Assembly: GCF_020921035.1 (NCBI RefSeq)
Contig: NC_063150.1
Span: 31,357,826 to 31,421,825 of the forward strand
DNA length: 64,000 bases
Direction: 5' to 3'
DNA from: Rhodamnia argentea
Taxonomy: Eukaryota; Streptophyta; Magnoliopsida; Myrtales; Myrtaceae
A program made the position numbers and the translations under genes. The notes under the pieces are model-generated. The model worked only from the letters and a program-made list of their open reading frames with translations. It searched no databases and was not told the DNA's origin. Below are positions 1 to 11,000 of the stretch, piece after piece. Within the stretch, counting starts at the first letter, position 1, and each line of letters starts with the position of its first letter.

Positions 1-6
1 ACTTAC

Positions 7-1369
7 CATAGCGGGAATAATTGGCGATGAGGTTGGACTTTATGGAGAAAATATCGACATATGTGATACTGGCATCAGTGTATTGGCCCCGCAATTTCAT
101 GCATAGAGCATGGAGTTGCATGTTGAAAAGCTTAGCCGCTTGGTTATGTCCGCTGACACATCCAACCTCATCAAGCTTTGATGGATCAGTCCCGAACTTT
201 GCAACATTCTGAGTTATGCATCCAAGAGGACCCGTGTTGTGTATCCAAAAATTTCTACCTCCTTGATCATACAATGTCTGTAACAAGACAGCAAAAGTAA
301 ATTGGAGCAAATTAGAATTTTATCTTCTGTGCTTGCTTCTTTCCTGATTATTTACATCCTTAGATAGAATTCCTGTATATGTCGAAATTATAAAACGGGT
401 GTGTGCAAAGTTAAAAGAATAATGAACATGCTGTCATCAGGATGAAATGTACCTTGAATCCATTTTCAAACTCTACAAGAATAGTCGGAATCAAGGCGAG
501 TATCTGATCCAACGACTTGGAGTAAAATGCGCCGGCAAGGTCATTCTGTCCTATATCAAACATGTAGAGGCCCTCTGCAAAGTAATCTTCTGATGGTAGA
601 TACTTGTTAAGCTTCTTACCTGGAACAGAATTTGCAGAGCGCCATGAAATTGTCGATGGCTTTTAACAGCAAAGCTTTTCGTGAAGTCGAGGGAGAAAAA
701 GAAAAGCAAAAGACTAAAAACCTTTGGCCAGCAACTCGAGCACGCGGGCTTTAAAACGGAGAAACTGAGACACCTGAACTCCGAAAGAAAATGGGCTCAG
801 CGATGTTGCAGTCGCCGGAAGTATAGTCGACGCCGCTGTTGCATAGTTGCAACCTCTCCGGAAATTCGGTGTGCCGATTGAATCTAGATAGGCATTTAGA
901 AATGGAAGGTCCATTGCATCCACTGCAGCATCAAACAAGACGCGTTCAATTTCTATTCTCGAAAGCAAAATTCATCTATACCATAGAAAAGAAAGATAAC
1001 AAATAGCGGCAACAACAACAGCAAAGCATGAGCGGAATGAGGAAATAGAACAAACAATGACATGACACCAACAAATTGGAACAGAGGGAATCCAAGCAAC
1101 ATCAAAACCGTTGTTCTTGCGTTGATTGGTGATTTACTCAGGAAATCAATGACGAGGCGGCCATCACAGTACCGCCCGGACGGCTGCTGGAAATAGCTCT
1201 GGCCATTAGGAGAGTAGAGGCCCTCGATCCCGGCGGCGATGAGATTGCCCGTGTCGGAATTGGAGTCACCGAAGTTGAAAACGGCGGGGAAGTCGAAGAA
1301 ATCAACTGAGTTGCCAAGAGGGAATGGACAGAGCAAAGCCAAGATGACAATGCAGGTTTTGGAGGCCAT
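7..1369 (-). CDS. GDSL esterase/lipase, 3' end outside the window
   Basis: Predicted secreted serine hydrolase of the plant GDSL family (ENOD8-like branch), acting on ester or acetyl groups in the apoplast. Hand-spliced exons on the minus strand are 1369-1138, 922-722, 619-453 and 277-7; a GTAAGT donor follows, so at least one more exon lies beyond the left edge. Phases join cleanly: exon 1 ends with one base and exon 2 supplies two, giving the family string DFLMDAMDLPF. A hydrophobic signal peptide covers about residues 5-20. Block I reads FGDSNSDTGN with the nucleophile at Ser36, and GQND of block III is in exon 3. The Asp/His block V should be in the missing exon. I chose the ATG at 1369 because it starts the signal peptide; an in-frame ATG at 1435 would add 22 residues. 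No frame damage is seen. Substrate cannot be predicted. Confidence 0.85.
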
Positions 1370-1897
1370 GGATGATGCTGCAGGAAGCTTGTGATTTTCT
1401 CTCAAAACGTTAGATACCAACAACATGTAGTTCATGGTCCCCTCTCATTATTTTTTTTTTTTTGTGTGGGTCTAGGTTGCTTTCTATGAAGGAAACCCAT
1501 ATTAAATAAGATATTTAAGAAGGAAAGTTCCCCTGTTTTCTGCCTTTGTTCACCAACTAGAGGGTGGAATTCTACAAAGTCTTATCTTATTCCCTTGTGT
1601 TCTACAGAACTAGTTTGATAATGTTAGTATATTAGAACTATACCTCTCATGCAGTAGAAATTGGAGGACAACCAAGCAGGAGACAATCTACTGTTTCTTC
1701 ACATGTTAAATATTTGCTCACTGTTCAAGGGAGACACATGTTGCTCAACTCTTGTTGGCTAGTTTGAGCTCATGTACCCCAAACTCCACAAACATAGCTG
1801 GAAAAAACAATCATCTCTAGCAGTACAAGCATATAGATGGCATGAGCAGTCTGCAATCCGCAATTTTTCCAAATGAATGATGGGGTAAGGAGTTAAC

Positions 1898-2132
1898 TGA
1901 GAAAATCGACGATGAGGCGGCCGTCGCAAAATCTCTCCGACGGAGCCTTGAAGTAAGTTTGCCCATTGGGAGGGGCCAAGCGGATGCCGAGCCCCGCGAC
2001 GAGGTTACCGGTGTCGGAGTTTGAGTCCCCGAAGTTGAAAGCAGCCGGGAAATTGAAGTCGGCGGAGGTTGCAAGGGGTAAGAGGATGGAAAATGAGATG
2101 AGGATTTGAAAGGGGAGGATATTGGTGGGCAT
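1898..2132 (-). pseudogene. Duplicated GDSL first exon (solo exon or alternative first exon)
   Basis: This encodes a second GDSL N-terminus: signal peptide, then FPAAFNFGDSNSDTGN, then GRLIVDFL. It is on the same strand as the neighbouring GDSL gene and about 0.76 kb upstream of that gene's exon 1. It ends at a possible donor (CTCA|GTTAAC), weaker than the GTAAAT of the partner. It leaves the same single-base phase, so splicing to the exon at 922 would restore DFLMDAMD. No exons 2-5 of its own are visible between it and the next exon 1. It is either a remnant of a tandem gene copy or an alternative first exon. Open reading frame and signal peptide are intact. Confidence 0.6.
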
Positions 2133-3493
2133 GGCTCTCTGTGGGGTATTGTGCTTTTGTTCTGTGGGTTAGAACATTTTGCAAGTAGCAAAAGGCCAAT
2201 CTCCAAAGCTATGTAGTTTTTGGGGGGGCCATTTTGGGTTGGTATTTATGTGAACAGGGAGAGATTGCTTCAAGCCTATGGAGGTGGCAACATGAATGCC
2301 CTAAGCAAAAGATTTATTTCCTTTAAATTACTACTCTGCCACTGTCCTCCCAAGTTACTAAACTGCCCCTGGTGGATAGAATTGAACTATGAGCAGCTCA
2401 GCACAACTGCACAGGTCGATTGTAATTTTACTGCGGTCGAACAATCTATGACCATGCTCAATTGCTCGTGGTCATTGCATTTGTAGATAAATTAATAACT
2501 GAGAATCATGATTGATGAAATGATTTTCTTGTACATCGGAAAATATGAGAACAATGGAAAATGCGATGCGAAATTTCCTGTACACAAAGATATAGAGTGA
2601 GTGCATATTGCTTCACTCGGCTCGTGAAAATTGATGATACACCCATCCATATTTGACGAAGTTCAACTACCAAAGTATTCACCAAAGCTACCTAAGTTAG
2701 TTCTCTAGCAATTTCAAAGGCCAGGGACATATTTGCATGAGAAAATAATGGAAAATATCTGATGCTAGCCTGTTGGCAATCCTAGCAATCAAGGGCAAAA
2801 GGCAAAAAATGAAATTGTGGAAAAGCGAATTGAGAATTTGGAGTAAGCAAGGTGGACGCCATTCTGCAAGCAAGATGTTGAATTTTCCTTGCAAGGGCAG
2901 CAAAAACTATTTTTTTAACATAGAAAATATAAGGGAAAAATCAATTAAAATATTGCAAATTACTTGGAGTGTTCCGGGACAAAAAGAGAAGGAATCGAGG
3001 AAAACGATAGAAGGAAAAGAGGTGCATACCGTATAGTATGATCTATACACATAGCAGTATTTCTATTATAAAAAGTGATTCCTCTCTTCTTTCAGAAACG
3101 TCTTTGTTACTAATTTTACGTGTGCCAAGACACGTTAATAGATATAATAGCTTAGAAAATTTATGGCATAAAAATTCGTATAAACCATTTTCTATTTTCA
3201 CTACTTCCAATTATGCTTTATACCCTCTCGAATGGAGTGTTCACTTTTTGATTCCCGCCCGATTTTTCCCTATCACATTTTTAATATATAAGTCTTACAA
3301 AAAATTTCGCATTACATTTTCCATGTAGAAGTCATTGTAAATTATGAGTTTGCAAATTTTAATGCCATTTTTCTGTCTGAGAATTAATCATATAAACACA
3401 ACAATTCGATTAATCCAGGAATATTATTTTAATGTATCCGTGTATATTTTCTGTGATATACTAAAAAAAATGGAGAATATTTCAATATATTAA
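2133..3493. other. Intergenic, no gene seen
   Basis: AT-rich DNA. The stretch just right of 2132 is the likely promoter side of the duplicated GDSL exon. Short open frames here have no recognisable motif and no partner exons. No repeat boundary was found before the TAA at 3491-3493. Confidence 0.5.
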
Positions 3494-4521
3494 TGCTCCG
3501 TTTGTTTCGCGGAAAATATGATCTTTCCGGAAAATGTTTTCCACGAAGTCATTTTCCAAGAAAATGACTTCCTTTTCTGATGTTTGGCAAAAACTTGAAA
3601 AAGATCCGGAAAATATTTTTCGCCGTTTGGTAAGGAAAATTCGTCTTATTTTATGGTCGGAGACTCGATTATATTAATTTTTTAATTAATGTCCTTCCGG
3701 TACCAATTTCATGAAAAAAGTTCAATTTGGCAATTTCGATGAATTTTGACTTGAAGTTCAAAGCTCCTCCTTAGAATGGAGCTTCGCTTGGCCGTTAGTA
3801 AAAGCGCGAGAACAGAGGGAGAGAGATGCCCCTCTAATTTTTGTGGAAACAAATGAAGGTGGTCCCCGTCGACTACGCTGCGGAGGTCTCGCAGCGCCTC
3901 TTGGAGGCCACCCTTGGCGGCGACTCGGAATCGACCTTTGAATGCCTCGTCGACCCACTCATCGACGTCAACTACGTCGGGGCGGTGAGCCTCAAGACCG
4001 GAAGGCCGACGTCATCCCGCGCGGCGAGTCCGCCACCGAGCTCTGCGTGGAGTACAAGAAGTTCGGGACGGACGTCACGACTTTGTTCCTTGCTATAGCT
4101 TTCCTTGCTCAAGGCCGGAGCCACGGGCTGCGGCCGTGGCTGGCAACCCGCCGAGGGAGAAGAAGAAATGCTATAAAAAAAACGACAACAAAATAATAAT
4201 AATAAAGAAAGTAATTAAAAAATAGATTTTATCCGAAAAATAAAAAATGAAATTTTTGAATTTTGAAAAAATAAATAAAAAACGAAAAGAAAGAAAAAAA
4301 ATAATTAAAAAGAAAAAAATCGTTGAAAGAGAGGAGGAATGAAAAGTGTGGAAAATGTTTTCCTCTTCTCAAAATGAGGAAATCATTTTCCTTAGTTTTA
4401 GAAGGTTTTTTTTGTTGACCGGAAAATATTTTCTGTTGACCGCTCATTTTCCGCCCCCCAAACACCGGAAATTGGGGAAAATGTTTTCCGGAAAAATATT
4501 TTCCGTGAAACAAACGGGGCC
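3494..4521. mobile_element. TIR DNA element (PIF/Harbinger/Tourist-like) carrying host gene DNA
   Basis: The left end reads TGCTCCGTTTGTTTC and the right end, read on the minus strand, GGCCCCGTTTGTTTC; both continue into matching GGAAAAT/TTTTCC-rich subterminal sequence. The element is flanked by TAA on both sides (3491-3493 and 4522-4524), the target-site size and sequence expected for PIF/Harbinger-type elements. Length is 1,028 bp and there is no transposase, so it is non-autonomous. Inside are a stretch at about 3660-3770 that resembles the LTR family found at 8-13 kb, and a fragment of an ankyrin-repeat gene. Superfamily assignment rests on the TSD and the first bases only. Confidence 0.75.
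3841..4115 (+). pseudogene. Captured ankyrin-repeat protein gene fragment, frameshifted
   Basis: The translation from 3841 contains VDYAAEVSQRLLEATLGGD and then VDPLIDVNYVGAVSLKTG. After a frame change near 4005 it continues as ESATELCVEYKKFGTDVTTLFLA. In plant ankyrin proteins of this type these strings form one continuous N-terminal segment just before the first ankyrin repeat, so I read this as one coding piece with a one-base deletion. The rest of the gene is absent. The fragment is GC-rich compared with the AT-rich element around it, which fits capture from a host gene. It is unlikely to make a working protein. The family assignment is from memory of the conserved N-terminus. Confidence 0.65.
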
Positions 4522-4717
4522 TAAGTTTTGGATGAATTTCCGGTTTTTCCATTGCCTAAATAATCCGATTTGAGATTCGTATTCAAGCCGACCCAAAACC
4601 CGAAAACCGATCCAAACCCATCTCCAGCTTCCTCCTCCTCCTGCTCACAACTCCTGTCTGTTGAGGGCGTTGCAGAGAACGAGGTGAGAAGAAATAATTC
4701 TTGAACAAAATGGAGAA

Positions 4718-7700
4718 ATGGAGAAGCAAACTGCGAGTCTCCATTTAATCTCTTGTGTTTCTCGCCATGGAACCCGCTGACTGCGTGATATCACACGCGA
4801 GGTGAAATCTCCTCTGTTTTCACTGATCTTCACCTTCTTTTTCCCCTGGTCTTTAGAGTGTCTTGATCCTCTGTGCATTGAATTTGAAGCAATTGTCTCT
4901 TCTGTCCGAAACCCAGATCACTTGGTGGTGGGTCCGTGACAGGGGAAGTCCAGAGGTTCGTCTGGGATCATGGGTGGCATCAGTAAAGCTGTAAGTCTTG
5001 ATTCAGAGCTTTTCCCAAACTTAGGGAACCCGAATGAACCGAAGTGCCTTTTAAGTTTAGCTCAAATGTTGATGTTCTTTTACTTGGTGACGCCATTTAC
5101 ACTAGCCGAAATGATAATGTACTTCTGTGGAAGTTATTGCTCTTGTTGCTACTTTTTGAGTTGTTGCTCTTAGCCTGCTAGTACTAGCTCATGTGTTAGT
5201 TCTTGATTATTAGGTTCGTTGCCACATGTTTTTGCTGCATTATTTTAGTGAAGGACGTTTACTGTGTATTTCTCTGAACAGGCGGCGCGTGATGCAGATT
5301 GGCAAGTGTCATCATGCTCCATGCTTGAAATGCTTTTTGAAGGAACTCATATCAGAAATTGAGTCTAATCGTGGTAATCCGCCAGATGAATTGTATGAAC
5401 TGTATGCAGAGCTCGTGACTTATGTAAAGGTGAAGCTCTTGTTGTTAATTTCTCTTACAGCGTGATGTGTCTCATTTCTCCTGGTTTATTTATTGATCCT
5501 TAATTTACCAATGACAGAGTCTTTTGTTTTCACCAGGATGAAAATGCAGTCAAATCGAATGTGAGGGCCTTGAAATATATTTCTTGTCTTATCCCAGATG
5601 GTAAAGTTTTCGTTACTTTTTTCAGATCCATCAACCAAATCCTTGGCTAATAATTTCCTAGATGCAGGTTGTGCGGATGGCATGTTGAGGAAATTGGTGG
5701 TTCCACTGCGTTGTCCTCTCAACATGCTTGAAGCCGATACAGGGTACGTATGGGATTGGTTCGTGTATGTTTCTTAAGAACTGAACGATTGTCCTGGGTC
5801 ATATGCTTGCTTGGTTTCGTTCAACTAGATTACTAGGCTGTCGTCCTAAGATTAAGGAGTTGATGTATTCTTCTGTTCTTTTCTTTCCTGGCAAAAAAGG
5901 GCGACTTTATCAATCATCAAGATGGTCTTAATCGCAGATGGTTTACTGTCTCATGCATTTTGTGGATTTGTGTGCCGACTATAATTAGCTTCCAGTCCAT
6001 TCTCCCATCTGGTGTTCGATCCGGCCAGCCAGTCTATTGTTGTCAGAGTTCATAATTTACTTTCCGGAAATACTCTTCAGCAAAACATGATATTGAACAA
6101 GCTGTCCGAAGTGCATCGAAATTCAATTTCTTGATTTTTCCATGTTAGAGTTATTTCTGTTACAGATATTCTGTTGGAATATTTTTGCCAACCTTATTGT
6201 TTTTATTTTCTGTAGTGACAATCTGAATCATGAGATCCAGTAATCTACAAAACACGTCAGAGATCAAACTTGTGGTCACATAATCACTTTCCCCATTTTT
6301 TTCTGAATAGTTCTTCGATCTGTCTTAACTTTATATATCATGCACTAGAAGTGATCTCAGATTCTCAGGAACTGACTAGAGCATTGGACTTAGGTTGGCT
6401 CACGGGTTGGCTTGGTGGGCATCTTTCTCACCCATGTGAAAGCTTCAAGGTATCGTCCTTGAGCTTCAAGCTCCTTTCTCTCTTGGGTCTTTTTCTTTTA
6501 GTCGAACCTTCATATGTTTATGCAGTGTTCTTGTTCCATCAATCAGTATATGCAGATATACTATGGTGCTGTTCACTGTGGTTTTCGCGAGCTACTCTTT
6601 TGCTGTACTTGGTTCTTGTAATTGTTCTTGTTCCTATGAGCTGGATATCAAATGCTGATTTTGTTGCGAAACTAGTGATCTGTCCTTCAACACATATACA
6701 AACTTCGCTGAATAAGGTGGACTTAGTTTGTGATCGTATGATATAGCAGCTTAGAAATCGATTATATTCATGCAGGTAATGTTAAGTGATGGCGATCTAT
6801 CACCTTTAAGCATCATGAAGCTTGATTTGAAGATGATAATTGAGCATGGATGATGATGAGCCAGTGTCTTTGCAATGTACAGATTCTGTGAGTGATGATG
6901 TCATTATCCTTGCACGTTCGATCAAGTTCCAGTTTCATATTTAACGCGCACACTCCGTAGTTTTCCTTCTTAGATCCCATCATGGACATTTCTTTAATTG
7001 GGTATGGTAGACATCGTTATGTAATGCCTTGAGCCTAAAAATGGATTTTATGAAGAAAAGCATGACTTGAATGAGGTCTTCTCGGTCAAGCGATGATTGT
7101 TTCCGAACAATATTCATTTTATGTGATCATGTGGATCTTGATGCAGTTTGACCATGCACAAAGTGGAGAAATACGAACTGAGGTTGATGTTATTTCTTCA
7201 TCCCAGGTAAAATGTTTACACCTGCCTTGGGATTGTCCATCTGAGAGTGAACTCCGGGATGGACACCGGACATTATGTGAGTAATTTCTCCACTAACACA
7301 CCTCTGCTGTTGAGCATTAATCTGAGATATACGGTTGTTTTCTCTTTTCTGCAGTCAGTGAAGGCTTAATTTCTCATTTTCTACAGCTTAGGTGCTGACG
7401 TGACATACGACCCGTCGTGCCTGCCACACCTTGTGCGTTTGCTCTCCAGTCATCTTTGCGATTCCTGAGAGTAGGTTGTGATAGTGCCATTGGCGGTTCA
7501 CATGATTACAGCGATGGATGTGATTCCCTCGATGTCGTGGCAGCTTGGCGACAGTGCAGGAAATGCCAGTCCCATTAAGCATCCAATGGCTAACATTTCA
7601 TCCGTCATCCGCAATGCCAATATTTTCCATCATTTTCTTGCTTTAGTTGACGAGGCAAACCTTGCCGTTGCTGACCTGACCAGAACGCTTCGACCTGCCA

Positions 7701-7767
7701 GTTGCTTCCTTACATGCAGTCATACGATTGATCGAGCATTCAACTGTTCAGGCTCTAGAGCAGATGA
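4718..7767 (+). pseudogene. EEF2KMT: EEF2KMT (FAM86-type lysine methyltransferase) copy A, dead
   Basis: This has the same ten-exon layout as copies B and C (exons near 4718-4801, 4917-4990, 5298-5429, 5537-5600, 5662-5743, 6012-6096, 6394-6449, 6776-6887, 7207-7276, 7387-7767) but many lesions. Exon 1 has one extra base and exon 2 four extra bases that bring in a stop. The exon 6 acceptor is TG instead of AG and its donor GT is lost, and the conserved Trp of the IWP motif is CGG (Arg). Exon 7 lacks a base and its SAM motif reads GSRVG instead of GSGVG. Exon 8 is frameshifted to a stop, exon 9 lacks a base, and exon 10 has a deletion and a stop. Exons 3-5 remain open. Six or more independent hits make a functional product implausible. 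It is the oldest or fastest-decaying copy of the cluster. Confidence 0.9.
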
Positions 7768-8017
7768 GGCTTGGTGTTTGCACCTTACCATAATGCGAAG
7801 TGTTTGTGCCCCATTTTCGAGTTAGCACATTCCCGCGGGCACGGATTGCAGATTGTCCTGATAGTGATCATTGTCGGGGCATTTCTCGGACGTTTTTCCT
7901 CTTATATTTTTGCTTGGCCTATGGAATTTGATGTAGGGACAGCGAGCATTGTTATAGTAGTTCTGAGTTATTAGAGGAAATGCTTCACCCTCGCTCGTAT
8001 GAATGAAGCTTACTCCA

Positions 8018-11000
8018 TGTTGTGTCGCGACCTAAAAATTCAAGTTAATGGATTATCAGATCAATTAAATTAACTAACCTAATTTAGATCCTCCCAAGTC
8101 CTATGAAATCGCAACTTAGGTTTATTCATAAAAAAATGTTCAATTGCAGCCGTCATTAATCATTTATGGTAGGCTGATTAGAAACTTAAATAAAATAGCG
8201 AGAGAACTATTTTATATCTACGAACCAGAGAAAATGAGTTCGGAGATTTTGTTACATTAATTGAAAAATTAATACCCTTTCGATACCAATTCCATGAAAA
8301 TGACCTTTTCGATTGAATAATGTGAATAAAATGATTTTAGGAAAAAAAAGGTGACGTGAGACCATATGATAGGCAAAGATGATTTGATTTTTTATTTTTG
8401 GATTAGATGCAAAAAAGAAAAAAAAGAAACATTCAAAAGCAAACAAAAATTTGAACAAAATTAAACAAAAATGCCCATAAGATACCTTAATATCTGAATT
8501 TTTCCGAAAAATTCACTCATTCCCAAATATCTGAGTTAGAGAAGAAATTTTATCCGCTATATCCTCGAGATTCGAGTCGGTATGTGGATAGCGGTATAAG
8601 ACGACAACGTCCCTTTTGCCAAAGGGAAAAAACACGAAGTCTTATACTAAATCACCATCTCATTCCATAAGATCATGGATAAGGCGTGTGATTCAATTTC
8701 CGACGGGACAAGGCACATAGAGAGCATATGTTATGGGCAAATTTGTTTAAAAATGTGCAAACTTTATAACAAGCAAGATGAAAATAAAATAAAGACGAGT
8801 CAATTGAATTTGAAATTTCGAAAGTTTAGAAGGATGGCCGAAAATATGAGATTGGGGTCCACTTTTCCTAGTCTAAAGTTTGATCCAATTTAATTTGAGA
8901 AAATTATCTTTAAGAATTGAAAAAATTGGTTCAAGATAATTTTCAAGAAACGTCGGGTAAACCTTCAATCCAGATCAAATCTTATCTCAAATCAAATATA
9001 CTTAGATAAAATTGCAAGAGATAAGATAAGATAATCATTAGATAAACATTTCAACCAACTCATATGTTAGAGATAAGAATCAAGATCAAGAATTATCCAT
9101 AACAAACCCGACACTATCCAATTCAAATATTTTTGAAAATTAGAAAAAGTTCAATATACTAAACTACATCCATAACATGGAGATAACATCAGAAGTCCAT
9201 GCATAATGTCAATTAACCAATTCAAAACAAGGATCAACGTGAGCATAGGGCAATTCGGCCAAGTGTGCACATGGATTCAATTCTCCAAAAAATCCAATTT
9301 CCGGCTTTAGCATGGAATAGTAAAAAAGGCTTGAATTCTTCTACTTTTATTGCAAAAATCAATTTGTTCAAAGAGATCTAAGAACAACAACACAAGTTAC
9401 CAATCAAACAAGTGTGATTTAGCAATCAAAAGTTGAGAAAAATTTACTTTTCTTTAGCAAATTTCCAGCATGCGTGCAACCTAGGATCTTTGTCCGAGAT
9501 CGCACCTTTTCGAGCTCAATTTATCGCCAAAGCTTACCCGGACGAACTAGCACAAATAGGGGAAAGACTAGAACTTCAAGTAGTGACAAAAACAAGGCTA
9601 ATCGACCTCAATTTGGTGTCGAAAAGTGGCTGAACAACGGCGATTTTAGGACTGCACAGGGGCGGTTTTGATCGCCGATTGATCCTTGGGACGTCGGGGC
9701 TTGATGTGGATTGCTAGAGTCCGAGATGAGACACAAACAGGGCTGCTGGTGGTCGGAGATGTGGTTGTGGTGTCGCACATGGGTGAGCAAAGTCAGTTCG
9801 AGCTTGCGGACGCCGGAAGGAGTTCGGTGATGTGCGCCCAATCGGAGGAGAAACCAGCTCTAATTACCAGCGACTTTTAATCCACAAACGCTGACCAGCT
9901 GACTTCACAGCGTGCATGGTGAGATTGCAAGGAACCAGAGAAAAGAAAATAATAAAAAAATGGATGAAAGAATCCCCCTTTTCGTCTTCCCTTCTCCTTT
10001 TCCTTCACATCATGGACGAACACCAAATACTGCAACGGACTTGCGTGAGGAGTTCGACCGCCGACCTCTCTTGCTCTTGAGATTACCGAATTTTTTATGT
10101 GTGCCGAATGGGAATGCCGAACCTTCAATGTGCCGACCCGATTGAATGTGAAGAACCCCTCATATATATAGAGCTAGACCCGATAGTCCTAGTACAAATA
10201 AGAGTTTACTTGAACCGTCAGATTAACTATCCTAGCTTGAGTAGGACTCGATTATGACCTTTAGATCTTGAGTTTCCACATCTACTAGATCTCTAGCTAG
10301 ATAGATTTCCGATTTTAATTAAACTCTTGGATTTCTCGAAATTTTGAAGAGACCTGTCCTCGTTAGGACACTAAGGAACTCGGCTTCTCGATGGTGCAGA
10401 TGATGGCCGAATTCCACACTCTCTCGTGGATTTGCAACAATGTCTCGGGCATTTGTTAATTGAATGAATATTAATTAATGGCCTGACATAATTTTAATAA
10501 GAAGAATGGGCTGATTTCATTTTGATTTTGAATATCTCCTCAAGGCTTTGGACGAAAATTTTAATGCAAATAATGGGCTGGTCTTCAAATAAGACTTGTT
10601 GAATAACGAACATTTAACTGTAAGCCTTATTCAAACAGTTAAGCTCAAACCGAATAAAATTGGCATGAAAGTAATTTCAACTTACTCAAACAAAATTTGG
10701 CACACTCCCTATGCTCAAGTCGAAAAGTCCACATTGGATCTAGTCCAATTGACTCACCTTTGAACTTAAATGTAATGACTGACATAAAAAATAAATATAC
10801 GGTGCATGAGAAATTATTTTTGTGAGGGCTATGATTAGTTCTCATTTTATGCATGAATTTCTTAAAATCAAAATTTAGGTGTCAGCATGTTGTGATCTTA
10901 AAAATCAAAGGTTTTTCATTTTAGGTTAATGGATTATCAAATTAATTAATTAGATTAATTAACTTAGCTCGAACTATCTCAAGTTCTACCAAATCGTGAC

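Noticed and set aside
6270..6746. 158-codon plus-strand frame
   Set aside because: It spans intron 6, exon 7 and intron 7 of EEF2KMT-A; only the exon 7 part has homology, and in a broken state.
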